Assembly (NCBI RefSeq): GCF_009857445.1
Contig: NZ_WWCN01000013.1
Coordinates: forward strand, 1-64,000
Direction of reading: 5' to 3'
Source: Duganella flavida
Lineage (GTDB): Bacteria > Pseudomonadota > Gammaproteobacteria > Burkholderiales > Burkholderiaceae_D
Length of the DNA: 64,000 nucleotides
Positions 17,401-26,301 of this stretch are shown here, piece by piece; positions within the stretch are counted from its first letter, which is position 1, and each line of letters opens with the position of its first letter. A program made the position numbers and the translations under genes. The notes beneath the pieces were generated by a model. That model made no database searches and was not told the origin of the DNA. It saw only the letters and a list, made by a program, of their open reading frames with translations.

Positions 17401-19596
17401 ATGATTCCGAACGCCCCTATCGCCACCTCGCCTCTCGCGCCGGACGCGCACCAAGAGCTGTTGCGCGCCAGGGAATCCTTGCGCCAAAGCGAGCTGGAAC
17501 TGCGCGCATTGGCAGATTCCATGCCACAACTGGCATGGATCGCCGAGCAGGACGGCGCACTGGTCTGGTACAACCGGGGCTGGTACGAGTACACCGGCAC
17601 CACGCCCGAACAAATGGCCGGCAACGGCTGGCAACGCGTCTATGCCCCCGACTGCCTGGATGCAATGGCCGCGCACTGGGAGCACTCGCGCCGCACCGGT
17701 ACACCGTTTGAACTGGAAATCCCGATCCGCAGCGCCAACGGCGAATTCCGCTGGTTTCTCACCCGCGCCAATCCGGTGCGCCGCAGCGACGGCAGCGTAC
17801 AGCGCTGGTTCGGCACCAGCACCGACGTCGACCAGGTCAAGCGCGCCCAGGAAGCCTTGCGCGATGAAACCGCCCTGCTCGAACTACTCAACCGCACCGG
17901 CGCCATGCTGGCCTCGCAGCGCGACCTGCGGCCGCTGTTGCAAGAAGTGACTGACGCCGCCACCAGCATCAGCGGCGCGCGCTTCGGCGCCTTCTTCTAC
18001 CACACCACCAACAGCGCCGGCGAGGCGATGGTGCTGCACACGCTGTCGACCGGCGCCCCGGCCGCCTTCTCGCAATTCGGCCAGCCGCGCGCCACCGCCC
18101 TGTTCGGCCCCAGCCTGCGCGGCGAGGGCACCATCCGCAGCGACGACGTACTCAAGGATCCGCGCTACGGCCACAACGCGCCCTACCACGGCCTGCCAGC
18201 CGGCCATCCGCCAGTGCGCAGCTACCTGGCGGTGCCGGTGGCGCTGCGCAACGGCGTAGTGATCGGCTGCCTGTTCTTCGGCCATCCGCAGCCCGGCATG
18301 TTCAATGAGCGCACCGAGCGCATCATCGGCGGCATTGCCGCCCAGGCCGCGGTGGCGATCGACAATGCACGCCTGTACGAAGCTTCGCAACAAGCGGCTG
18401 AAGAACGCAAGGTGCTGCTCGACCGCGAGCGCCAGGCGCGCGCCGAAGCCGAACGCACCAGCCAGCTCAAGGATGAATTCCTGGCCACCCTGTCGCACGA
18501 ACTGCGCACGCCGTTGACGGCCATCCTGGGCTGGGCCCAGGTGCTGCGGCGCGGCAGCCGCGACCAGGCCGACCTCGAGCGCGCCCTGCAAACCATCGAG
18601 CGCAACGCGCGCGCACAGGCGCAGCTGATCGAAAACTTGCTGGACATGAGCAGCATCGCCTCCGGCAAGGTGCGGCTGGAGATGCGGCCGCTGGCGCCGG
18701 CCGCCATTGCTGCCGCCGCCATCGAGTCGGTACGGCCGGCGGCGGACGCCAAGCAAATCCGCATCGACAAGGATTTCCAGTCCACCCCCGGCATGATCGC
18801 CGGCGACGCCAACCGGCTGCAGCAAGTGCTGTGGAATTTGCTCACCAACGCCATCAAATTCACGCCGCGCGGCGGCAGCGTGACGGTGGCCGTGCAGCGC
18901 GACGGCGAGCAGATCGCCCTCAGCGTGCGCGATAGCGGCATCGGCATTGCGCCGGCCTTCCTCGACCACGTGTTCGAGCGTTTCCGCCAAGCCGACTCCA
19001 CCACCACCCGCCAGCACGGCGGCCTCGGGCTGGGCCTGGCCATCGTCAAGGACCTGGTCGAGCAGCACGGCGGCACCATCAGCGCGGCCAGCGACGGCGA
19101 AGGCAACGGCGCCAGCTTCACGCTGCGCCTGCCTGCCCACAATAGCCCGCCATTAGCGCAAGCTGTGACCGCCGAACCGCCGGCCCAGCCTGCCGCCACC
19201 CATGACCTCAGCGGCGTGCAAGTGCTGGTGGTGGACGATGAAGACGATGCGCGCGAACTGATTAAACGCATCCTGAGCGATTGCAACGCTGAGGTGCTGA
19301 CGGCCGCCACCGCCAGCGAAGCGCTGCACTTGCTGCAGCATAAGCGGCCCGACCTGATGGTCAGCGACCTCGGCATGCCGGAGGTGGATGGTTTCGGCCT
19401 GCTGGACCGCATCCGCGCTCTGGGACCGTCACGCGGTGGCGACCTGCCCGCCATCGCCCTGACCGCCTTTGCCCGCTCAGAAGACCGGATCAAGGCGCTC
19501 TCCAGCGGCTTCAAGGCCCACATCGCCAAGCCGGTGGAACCGAACGAACTGATCGCCAAAGTGGCCGCCATGAGCGCCGCCCATCGCCACGTATAA
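17401..19596 (+). CDS. Hybrid histidine kinase: PAS-GAF-HisKA-HATPase-REC
   Basis: 731 residues without transmembrane segments. Order: PAS (about 35-145, WYNRGWYEYTGTTPEQMAG), GAF (about 165-325), HisKA with phospho-His near 366 (TLSHELRTPLTAILGWAQVL), HATPase_c (about 470-580, N-box LLTNAIKF, G-box GGLGLGLAIVKDLVE) and a C-terminal receiver (about 605-725, MVSDLGMPEVDG). It is a cytosolic sensor kinase that can pass phosphate internally to its own receiver. Neighbours are other signalling proteins of the same kind. The signal is unknown. Confidence 0.94.
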   Translation: MIPNAPIATSPLAPDAHQELLRARESLRQSELELRALADSMPQLAWIAEQDGALVWYNRGWYEYTGTTPEQMAGNGWQRVYAPDCLDAMAAHWEHSRRTGTPFELEIPIRSANGEFRWFLTRANPVRRSDGSVQRWFGTSTDVDQVKRAQEALRDETALLELLNRTGAMLASQRDLRPLLQEVTDAATSISGARFGAFFYHTTNSAGEAMVLHTLSTGAPAAFSQFGQPRATALFGPSLRGEGTIRSDDVLKDPRYGHNAPYHGLPAGHPPVRSYLAVPVALRNGVVIGCLFFGHPQPGMFNERTERIIGGIAAQAAVAIDNARLYEASQQAAEERKVLLDRERQARAEAERTSQLKDEFLATLSHELRTPLTAILGWAQVLRRGSRDQADLERALQTIERNARAQAQLIENLLDMSSIASGKVRLEMRPLAPAAIAAAAIESVRPAADAKQIRIDKDFQSTPGMIAGDANRLQQVLWNLLTNAIKFTPRGGSVTVAVQRDGEQIALSVRDSGIGIAPAFLDHVFERFRQADSTTTRQHGGLGLGLAIVKDLVEQHGGTISAASDGEGNGASFTLRLPAHNSPPLAQAVTAEPPAQPAATHDLSGVQVLVVDDEDDARELIKRILSDCNAEVLTAATASEALHLLQHKRPDLMVSDLGMPEVDGFGLLDRIRALGPSRGGDLPAIALTAFARSEDRIKALSSGFKAHIAKPVEPNELIAKVAAMSAAHRHV

Positions 19597-19807
19597 GTTT
19601 CCACAAAGGAAGTATTTCATTCCTACTTGCAGACGCGGCAATGTCCTACAAGCAATTTGCAAATCGCTTGATACACTACAATAATATAAAAATAGGCGTA
19701 CAATAGTTTCCACATGGAAATGCGTAGCACTTGTGTGCGTCGCAACACTGACGCCTGGGATATTATCGAATTATTATTCCGTACCGAGACAGACCGAGAC
19801 CATCATT

Positions 19808-20785
19808 ATGCCAAGCCGAGACGAAATCCTGAGCGCCAAGATCCTGGTGGTGGATGACAGCGCAGACAACGTCGAATTGATGTTGGAGATCCTGCGCGAG
19901 GCCGGCTACACCAATGTGAGCTCGACTATGCTGCCGGAACAAGTGTGCCCGCTACACCGCCAGCATTGCTACGACCTGATCCTGCTCGACCTGCAAATGC
20001 CGGGCCTGAACGGTTTCCAGGTCATGAAGGGCCTGAAGGAAATCGAGCAAGGCGGCTACCTGCCGGTGCTGGCACTGACCGCACAGCCGAGCTTCAAGAT
20101 CGCTGCACTGGAAGCTGGCGCGCGCGACTTCATCAGCAAGCCCTTCGACCTGCTGGAAGTGCACAAGCGCATCCACAACATGCTGGAAGTACGGCTGCTG
20201 TACCGCGAACTGGCGCAATACAGCAAACAGCAGCAGGAACTGGCGCTGCACGATCCACTCACCGGCCTGCCTAACCGCCGCCTGCTGGAAGACCGCATCG
20301 CCAACGTGCTGCAGCACGCCTCCCGCCAGCAAAACAAGGCGGCCGTGATGTACCTCGACCTCGACGGTTTCAAAGCCATTAACGATACCCACGGCCATGC
20401 CTACGGCGATGAAATCCTCAAACAAGTGGCGCAGCGACTGATTGGCTGCGCGCGCAAGGAAGACACTGTGGCGCGCGTCGGCGGCGATGAGTTCGTGATC
20501 GTGATGGGCGGCATCGCCACCGTGGCTGATACCCAGGAACCGTGCGGCAAGCTGATCGATGCCGTTTCGCAGCCCTACCAGATCAACGGCGTCACCCTCA
20601 AGCTGTCAACCAGCATCGGCGTTGGCATCTTCCCGGATGACGCCCACGAAGTAGCGGCCCTGATCGCCGCTGCCGACGGCGCCCTGTACGAAGCCAAACG
20701 CTCGGGCAAGAACCGCTGCTGCACGGCGCAGATGCTGCCAACTCCGCCGCAGCAGCATCACGCCATGTCGGCCGCGCCGGCTTAA
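19808..20785 (+). CDS. REC-GGDEF diguanylate cyclase response regulator
   Basis: 325 residues, starting at the ATG at 19808 (MPSRDEILSAKILVVDDSADN) so that the receiver begins normally. The receiver (about 12-130) has its Asp in LILLDLQMPGLNG. The GGDEF domain (about 155-320) keeps the active-site motif RVGGDEF at about residue 224, and an inhibitory RxxD site (RKED) lies five residues before it. It makes c-di-GMP from two GTP, probably activated by phosphorylation, with product feedback. PleD/WspR-like logic with one receiver. Confidence 0.94.
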   Translation: MPSRDEILSAKILVVDDSADNVELMLEILREAGYTNVSSTMLPEQVCPLHRQHCYDLILLDLQMPGLNGFQVMKGLKEIEQGGYLPVLALTAQPSFKIAALEAGARDFISKPFDLLEVHKRIHNMLEVRLLYRELAQYSKQQQELALHDPLTGLPNRRLLEDRIANVLQHASRQQNKAAVMYLDLDGFKAINDTHGHAYGDEILKQVAQRLIGCARKEDTVARVGGDEFVIVMGGIATVADTQEPCGKLIDAVSQPYQINGVTLKLSTSIGVGIFPDDAHEVAALIAAADGALYEAKRSGKNRCCTAQMLPTPPQQHHAMSAAPA

Positions 20786-21090
20786 TGCGGCGCCGAGATG
20801 GCGACCGGGTCGCTGGCCGGGAAGCTCATTTCAACGCCGTCGTCCAGCTGTGCCTCCTCGGCTTTTTCGGCCGGCGTTTCCTGCTCCTGCGCAGCCAGTG
20901 TAGTGATCGCCGCAGCCCACTTCACAAACTCCAGGTTGGCCAGGTCGCGCACCGTGTGCACGTTGAAGGCTTGCGCCAGCGCCTTGGCATCCTTGGCGCT
21001 GATGCCGCGTAGTGCACTGATTGGCGCGTCGGCCAGCGCGCGGAAGCTCAGGCCCACATACTCTTTGTCTACGACAGTATCGATGTTCAT
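20782..21090 (-). CDS. Small helix-hairpin-helix protein with FPASDP tail
   Basis: 102 residues; AAGGA lies seven bases before the ATG. Residues about 22-62 (APISALRGISAKDAKALAQAF, then VHTVRDLANLEFVKWAAAI) look like a helix-hairpin-helix pair as found in DNA- or protein-binding modules. The tail MSFPASDPVAISAPH carries the FPASDP motif seen at the end of many small proteobacterial proteins of unknown role. Its stop codon overlaps that of the convergent diguanylate cyclase gene by three bases. Function unknown. Confidence 0.75.
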   Translation of the reverse strand: MNIDTVVDKEYVGLSFRALADAPISALRGISAKDAKALAQAFNVHTVRDLANLEFVKWAAAITTLAAQEQETPAEKAEEAQLDDGVEMSFPASDPVAISAPH

Positions 21091-21233
21091 GATGACGTCC
21101 TTTCGGTTAAATGTCCTGTTTCACTGTGCCAGCATTGCCGCATGCGGTCTGTGCGCAAGCGAACTCCCCAATAGCCGCGTTCGATTGAACATAGTCTTTT
21201 GACATTCATATATGTGCTTGCTATCATCGATCG

Positions 21234-22880
21234 ATGCTTCCCCATACGGCAGAGCGACCTGTGCCCAAACTCGATAATCCGAAGATCCTGGTCGTCAATG
21301 ACGACGCCAATAGCCTGTTCGCGCTGACGAGCCTGCTCGCCCAATGGGCAGAACAGGAAGGCTACGAAGTGCTATCGGCGCCGTCCGGCCAGGACGCCTT
21401 GCGCCAGGTGCTGATGCATGACTTTGCCGTAATCCTGCTGGACGTGAACATGCCCGGCATGGACGGCTTTGAAACCGCCGCCGCCATCCATGCGCGCGCG
21501 CGTTCGGCCGACATTCCCATCATCTTCATCACGGCCTTCCTCGCCGACGAATTGGACCGCCTGAAGGCTTACCAGCACGGTGCGGTCGACTTCCTGTTCA
21601 CGCCGGTGATCCCGCAAATCCTGTACGCCAAGATTTCCGTGTTCGTGGCGCTGGCCATGAAGAATGAGGAACTCAAGCAGCAAGCCCGCCAGCTGAGCCT
21701 GCGCACCACCGAACTGATCGCCACCAACAAGCACCTGACGCGCGAAATCGCCGAACGCAAGACGGTGGAACGGCAAAACCACGCCAAGGACGAATTCCTC
21801 GCCATGCTGGGCCACGAGCTGCGTAACCCGCTCAGCGCCATCAGCAGCGCCGCCTCGCTGATCGGGCTGCCCGGGGTTTCGCTGGACGGCGTGCAGCGCG
21901 CCAAGAAAATCATCCAGCGCCAGAGCCAGCACCTGGGCCGCATCGTCGATGATTTGCTGGACTTGTCGCGCGCCATGTCGGGCAAGATTTTGCTCAGCCG
22001 CGCGCCGTTGGAGCTGTCCACGCTGATCGCACAAACGCTGGAAACCTACCGCGCCACCGGCCGCAGCACGGACTACGAACTGGACCAGGACCTCATGCCC
22101 GGCTGGGTCGATGGCGACAGCACGCGGCTGGAACAAATCACCAGCAACCTGATCGACAACGCCCTGAAATACACCCCACCTGGCGGCCGCATCGCGGTGC
22201 GTACCTGGACCGAACACGACGACGTGGTGCTCAGCGTGAGCGATACTGGCGTCGGCATCTCGGCCGAACTGCTGCCGCATGTGTTCGACGTATTCGTGCA
22301 AGGCAGCCGCACGCTGGACCGCGCGCAAGGCGGCCTGGGCATCGGCTTGTCGCTGGTGCGCCGGCTGGCCGAACTGCATGGCGGCAGCATTGCGGCCGAG
22401 AGCGCCGGGGCCCAGCAAGGCAGCACCTTCACGCTGCGCCTGCCGCGCATCAACCACCAGCTGGAAGCGCCGGCCGCTACGCCTCAGCTGGGCACGCACG
22501 GCAAGCCGCGCGTGCTGCTGATCGAAGATAACGAAGATGGCCGCGAAATGATGACCATGATGTTGGGCGGCTACGGCTACGATGTACAATCGGCCGCCGA
22601 CGGCCTGCAGGGTCTGGACGCCGCACGCACGCACCAGCCCGACCTGGCGCTGGTCGACATCGGCCTGCCCGGCATCGACGGCTACGAAGTGGCGCGCCGC
22701 CTGCGCGCCGATGCCGCCACCAGCGGCATCAAGCTGGTGGCGCTCACCGGCTACGGCCTGGCGGATGACTTGCGGCGCGTGATGGAGGCCGGCTTCGACC
22801 GCCACCTGGTCAAGCCAGTCGATATCGACCAGCTGATGGAGGTGATCGACAGCTGCGCCCGCGTGCCGGTAAAACAATAG
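21234..22880 (+). CDS. Hybrid histidine kinase: REC-HisKA-HATPase-REC
   Basis: 548 residues, soluble. An N-terminal receiver (about 15-135, VILLDVNMPGMDG) is joined by a helical linker to HisKA with His near 194 (MLGHELRNPLSAISSAASLIG), then HATPase_c (about 295-410, N-box NLIDNALKYTPPGG) and a second receiver (about 425-545, LALVDIGLPGIDG, TGYGLADD). A receiver at each end suggests it both receives phosphate from another kinase and relays it onward. A GTG at 21261 is an alternative start, but the ATG at 21234 keeps the full receiver. Confidence 0.93.
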   Translation: MLPHTAERPVPKLDNPKILVVNDDANSLFALTSLLAQWAEQEGYEVLSAPSGQDALRQVLMHDFAVILLDVNMPGMDGFETAAAIHARARSADIPIIFITAFLADELDRLKAYQHGAVDFLFTPVIPQILYAKISVFVALAMKNEELKQQARQLSLRTTELIATNKHLTREIAERKTVERQNHAKDEFLAMLGHELRNPLSAISSAASLIGLPGVSLDGVQRAKKIIQRQSQHLGRIVDDLLDLSRAMSGKILLSRAPLELSTLIAQTLETYRATGRSTDYELDQDLMPGWVDGDSTRLEQITSNLIDNALKYTPPGGRIAVRTWTEHDDVVLSVSDTGVGISAELLPHVFDVFVQGSRTLDRAQGGLGIGLSLVRRLAELHGGSIAAESAGAQQGSTFTLRLPRINHQLEAPAATPQLGTHGKPRVLLIEDNEDGREMMTMMLGGYGYDVQSAADGLQGLDAARTHQPDLALVDIGLPGIDGYEVARRLRADAATSGIKLVALTGYGLADDLRRVMEAGFDRHLVKPVDIDQLMEVIDSCARVPVKQ

Positions 22881-22944
22881 CCGTGCGCCCCATCCGGCGA
22901 AGCTCGGTTATGATCGGAGCAAACCTGTCTTTACAGAGAAAAAC

Positions 22945-23664
22945 ATGTCCGTACCGGCACCACAAGACCAACAACCACTCCAGCAAGAAGCACTGCGCAG
23001 CGCGGACCTGAGCGAGCTTTTGGGCCATGTCCACACCTGCTGGGACAATGAGCGGCGCTCGCTATCGCGCCAGCTACATGATTCACTCGGTTCCTCGCTG
23101 ACCGCGCTCACCATGCACCTCGGCCTGCTGATGCAAAAGCTGCCGCCCGACCCGGCGCTGCAGGACCGTGCCGGCAATATGAAAAAGCTGCTGGGACAAA
23201 TCGTCGAGACCAACCGCCAGATGCAGCTGAAGCTGTGGAATGACAAGCTGGAATTCCTTGGCGTGCGGGTAGCGCTGGATGAGCTGGTGACGCAGTTCGG
23301 CGAGCAGCAAGGCCTTGCCGCCCGCTGCAGTCTGCCGGAAGAGGAACTGGACTGCCCGCGCAGCCACGGCATTGTGCTGCTGCATACGCTGGAAGAGGCG
23401 CTGCGCAACATCACTATGCACGCGCAGGCGACCGAGGTGGATGTCATCGTTGACGACAACGAAGATGAGGTAATGTTGACGGTGAAGGATAACGGCGTCG
23501 GCCTGATCGGCCCGGTGCCGGCGGGACAAGCGGCCGGCAAGTTCGGCCTGCGCATGGCGCGCGAACGTGCGGCCTATCTCGGCGGCACGCTCCTGCTGTC
23601 GGCCGGGGCTGAGCGGGGCGTCACGTTGACCATGATCCTCCCGAAGCCCAACGGCGCTGCCTGA
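22945..23664 (+). CDS. Soluble HisKA_3-type histidine kinase
   Basis: 239 residues. It lacks any membrane or sensory domain. The HisKA_3 phosphoacceptor region is SRQLHDSLGSSLTALTMHLG (His at about 50), typical of kinases paired with NarL/LuxR-type regulators. A HATPase_c domain follows (ALRNITMHAQATEVDV, VKDNGVGLIGP, GLRMARERAAYLGGTLLL). No NarL-type regulator is adjacent; the nearest is at 51189. With no sensor domain it probably depends on a partner protein, perhaps the receiver proteins just upstream. Confidence 0.85.
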   Translation: MSVPAPQDQQPLQQEALRSADLSELLGHVHTCWDNERRSLSRQLHDSLGSSLTALTMHLGLLMQKLPPDPALQDRAGNMKKLLGQIVETNRQMQLKLWNDKLEFLGVRVALDELVTQFGEQQGLAARCSLPEEELDCPRSHGIVLLHTLEEALRNITMHAQATEVDVIVDDNEDEVMLTVKDNGVGLIGPVPAGQAAGKFGLRMARERAAYLGGTLLLSAGAERGVTLTMILPKPNGAA

Positions 23665-24198
23665 TTAGTCGCGACGTTCATGGCCACGGCCGTGGCCATT
23701 GTCGTGGCCAGGGCCGCGATCATCGTAGCGGCCATCACGGTGATCGTCATGATCGTCACGGTTGTTACGACGATCACGATGGTCATCCCGGTGGTCGTCG
23801 CGGAAATCACGGCGCTCCTCGCGGCGCACTTCACGGTAGTCGTGACGCTCCGGACCGCCATGGCGCTCGCGGTAGCGCGGCACATACTCCCGGTTGTACC
23901 AGCCATCCTGCACAAAGTACACACGTTGGCCGCAAGCGTGGTAAGCATAGCAATGCTTGCCCCAGTTTTTCGCATGGCCCGGCGGTACACGCAGATAAAT
24001 CGGCGCCGTCTCGACGTAACGCACCGGACGCTCGATGATCACCGGCTGGCGGTACAGCAGCTGCGGCGCCGGATAGTCGCCGATATCGAGGCGGCCATAA
24101 AAGCCGGGCTGGCCGACACTGATGGACACGCCCACATCGGACGCAAAGGCGGAGGCAGACAAGGCCAGCAGGCTGGCGGCGAGTAACTTGGCTTTCAT
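23665..24198 (-). CDS. Exported protein with Arg/Asp/His-rich tail
   Basis: 177 residues with a signal peptide (residues 1-19, AFA-SD). The central part (PAPQLLYRQPVIIERP, PIYLRVPPGHAKNWGKHC, ACGQRVYFVQDGWYN) belongs to a family of periplasmic proteins frequent in Burkholderiales whose function is not known. From about residue 113 to the end it is almost entirely Arg, Asp, His, Gly and Glu, a charged low-complexity tail that could bind metal or nucleic acid. Two conserved Cys in the core (KHC, ACG) may form a disulfide. Convergent with the kinase gene, adjacent stop codons. Confidence 0.8.
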   Translation of the reverse strand: MKAKLLAASLLALSASAFASDVGVSISVGQPGFYGRLDIGDYPAPQLLYRQPVIIERPVRYVETAPIYLRVPPGHAKNWGKHCYAYHACGQRVYFVQDGWYNREYVPRYRERHGGPERHDYREVRREERRDFRDDHRDDHRDRRNNRDDHDDHRDGRYDDRGPGHDNGHGRGHERRD

Positions 24199-24302
24199 GA
24201 TAAGTCTCTGTTTTTAGTACGAGCGAAGATGCTCAGCCTGGATCATAGCGGCCGCCCCAGCAACTTTCCGTGCGCTAGCGAACACAAATTGCTTGTGCTA
24301 AA

Positions 24303-24328
24303 CTAATAGTTCGATATCTAACCATTAG
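24303..24328. promoter_or_regulatory. Near-perfect 26-bp palindrome, probable MarR operator
   Basis: The arms CTAATAGTTCGAT and ATCTAACCATTAG match at 11 of 13 paired positions and end 12 bases before the marR start codon. Position and symmetry fit an autoregulated MarR operator controlling the emr operon. Confidence 0.65.
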
Positions 24329-24340
24329 CCGTAAAATCAT

Positions 24341-24775
24341 ATGTCTTCTATAGAAGAACGCTTCTCCGCCGCGCTGCACGGCTCCGCCCGCGCGTGGCGG
24401 CTGGCCATTGACCGCCGCCTCAAGCACCTGAACCTGAGCCAGGCCAGCTGGATGGCCATCGCCCTGACCGCCAAGGAAACCGAGCCGCCGTCGCAAACCA
24501 AGCTGGCCGCGCGCGCCGGCGTGGAAGACCCGACCATGGTGGCCACCGTCGACCGGCTGGTAAAAGCCGGCTACATGGTGCGCACGCCATCCGCCACCGA
24601 CCGCCGCGTCAAGCTGCTGAGCCTGACGCCGGCCGGGCAAGACATCTACCACAGCGTATGGAAGGAAGCCGACGAGCTGCGCCGCGAGCTGCTCGGCAAC
24701 GTCGATCCGGAGATGCTGCGCACCGTCACCGCCTTTCTTGAAACTCTGCAGGCCAACGTCGAGTCACAAACATGA
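24341..24775 (+). CDS. MarR-family repressor of the efflux operon
   Basis: 144 residues. The winged-HTH of the MarR/EmrR family spans roughly residues 30-110 (SQTKLAARAGVEDPTMVATVDRLVKAG for recognition, ATDRRVKLLSLTPAG for the wing). The stop overlaps the emrB start by four bases. By family knowledge it represses the pump operon and is released by phenolic or lipophilic ligands. No Shine-Dalgarno is visible before the ATG. Confidence 0.92.
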   Translation: MSSIEERFSAALHGSARAWRLAIDRRLKHLNLSQASWMAIALTAKETEPPSQTKLAARAGVEDPTMVATVDRLVKAGYMVRTPSATDRRVKLLSLTPAGQDIYHSVWKEADELRRELLGNVDPEMLRTVTAFLETLQANVESQT

Positions 24776-26289
24776 GCATCGCGAATGATGGCCTGAACCG
24801 CCGCATGATCACCGTCTCGATCATGCTGGCAACCATCATCCAGGCCCTGGACGGCACCATCGCCAACGTCGCGCTGCCGCATATGCAGGGCAGCTTGTCG
24901 GCTTCGCAGGACCAGATCACCTGGGTGCTGACCTCCTTCATCGTCGCCGCCGCGATTGCCACGCCGCTGACCGGCTGGCTGTGCGACCGTTTCGGCCAAA
25001 AGAACATCTTCCTCGCCTCGGTGGCCGGTTTTACCGTGGCCTCGGTGCTGTGCGGGCTTTCCGGTTCGCTGACCGAAATCGTGATCGCGCGCCTGCTGCA
25101 AGGGATCTTCGGCGCGGCGCTGGTACCGCTGTCGCAAGCCACCCTGCTCGACATCAATCCGCGCGAGAAGCACGGCTCGGCGATGGCGGTATGGGGCATG
25201 GGCGTGATGATCGGCCCTATTCTCGGCCCCACGCTGGGTGGCTGGCTGACTGACAGCTATGACTGGCGCTGGGTGTTCTTCATCAACGTGCCGGTGGGCG
25301 CGATGGCGTTCTACGGCATCTGGCGCTACATCAAAAAGACCGATGCGCCACGCAAGATGCAGTTCGACGCCTTCGGCTTCGCGACACTGAGTCTGGCCAT
25401 CGGCGCACTGCAAATGCTGCTCGACCGCGGTGAGCAGAACGACTGGTTCGCATCTACTGAGACCTGGGTGGAAGCCATTATCCTCGCCCTGAGCTTCGCC
25501 TACTTTGTCGCTCACACGGCCACCCGTCCGGCCGGAAAATCCTTCTTCGACTACCGGCTGCTGCGCAATTCCAACTACGTCAGCGGCCTGTTATTCATCT
25601 TCATCGTCGGCCTGGTGCTGTACGCGACGCGCGCGCTGACGCCTTCGATGCTGCAAAGCCTGATGGGTTACCCGGCCAAGATCGCCGGTCTGGTGACCGC
25701 ACCGAGCGGCATCGGCACCATGGTGGCAATGATGGTGGTGGGCCGTTTGGTCGGCAAGATCGATCTGCGCGTGCTGCTGGCCACCGGCTTCCTGATCACC
25801 GCCTTCTCGCTGTGGCAGATGACCCAGTACACGCTGGTGCTGTCGCAAAGCGATATCGTGTGGCCGGGCGTGATCCAGGGCCTGGGCCTCGGCCTGGTAT
25901 TCGTGCCACTGAGCGCCGCCACCTTCGCCACCCTGTCGCCGGAGATGCGCGCCGAAGGCACGGCCATCTACAGCTTGATACGCAATATCGGCAGCTCGAT
26001 TGGCATCGCGCTGGTGCAGACGCTGTTGGCGCGGAATACGCAGACCGTGCACGCCTCGCTGGTCGAACACGTCACCATCGCCAATCCGGCGCTGCTGGAC
26101 AACCTGGCCACGCCACAGGCGGCGGCCTCGCTGAATAACGAGATTACCCGCCAGGCCTCGATGATCGCCTACGTCGACGACTTCTGGCTGATGATGATAG
26201 CGACGCTGTGCGTGATCCCGCTGCTGTTGCTGATTAAACCGCCGGCGAAAACCGCGCCGGCTGCAGTCGATCACGCTGCGATGGAATAA
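24772..26289 (+). CDS. emrB: MFS drug transporter, DHA2/EmrB family
   Basis: 505 residues with about 14 transmembrane segments. Motif C-type and DHA2 signatures are visible: LDGTIANVALPHMQGSL, ITWVLTSFIVAAAIATPLTGW, DRFGQKNIF and GPTLGGWLTDSYDWRWVFFIN. It is the inner-membrane proton-driven pump of a tripartite system with the outer-membrane lipoprotein and EmrA-like adaptor that follow. The gene order B, outer-membrane factor, A differs from E. coli emrRAB but recurs in betaproteobacteria. Confidence 0.95.
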   Translation: MSIANDGLNRRMITVSIMLATIIQALDGTIANVALPHMQGSLSASQDQITWVLTSFIVAAAIATPLTGWLCDRFGQKNIFLASVAGFTVASVLCGLSGSLTEIVIARLLQGIFGAALVPLSQATLLDINPREKHGSAMAVWGMGVMIGPILGPTLGGWLTDSYDWRWVFFINVPVGAMAFYGIWRYIKKTDAPRKMQFDAFGFATLSLAIGALQMLLDRGEQNDWFASTETWVEAIILALSFAYFVAHTATRPAGKSFFDYRLLRNSNYVSGLLFIFIVGLVLYATRALTPSMLQSLMGYPAKIAGLVTAPSGIGTMVAMMVVGRLVGKIDLRVLLATGFLITAFSLWQMTQYTLVLSQSDIVWPGVIQGLGLGLVFVPLSAATFATLSPEMRAEGTAIYSLIRNIGSSIGIALVQTLLARNTQTVHASLVEHVTIANPALLDNLATPQAAASLNNEITRQASMIAYVDDFWLMMIATLCVIPLLLLIKPPAKTAPAAVDHAAME

Positions 26290-26301
26290 GGAGAACATGA
26301 A

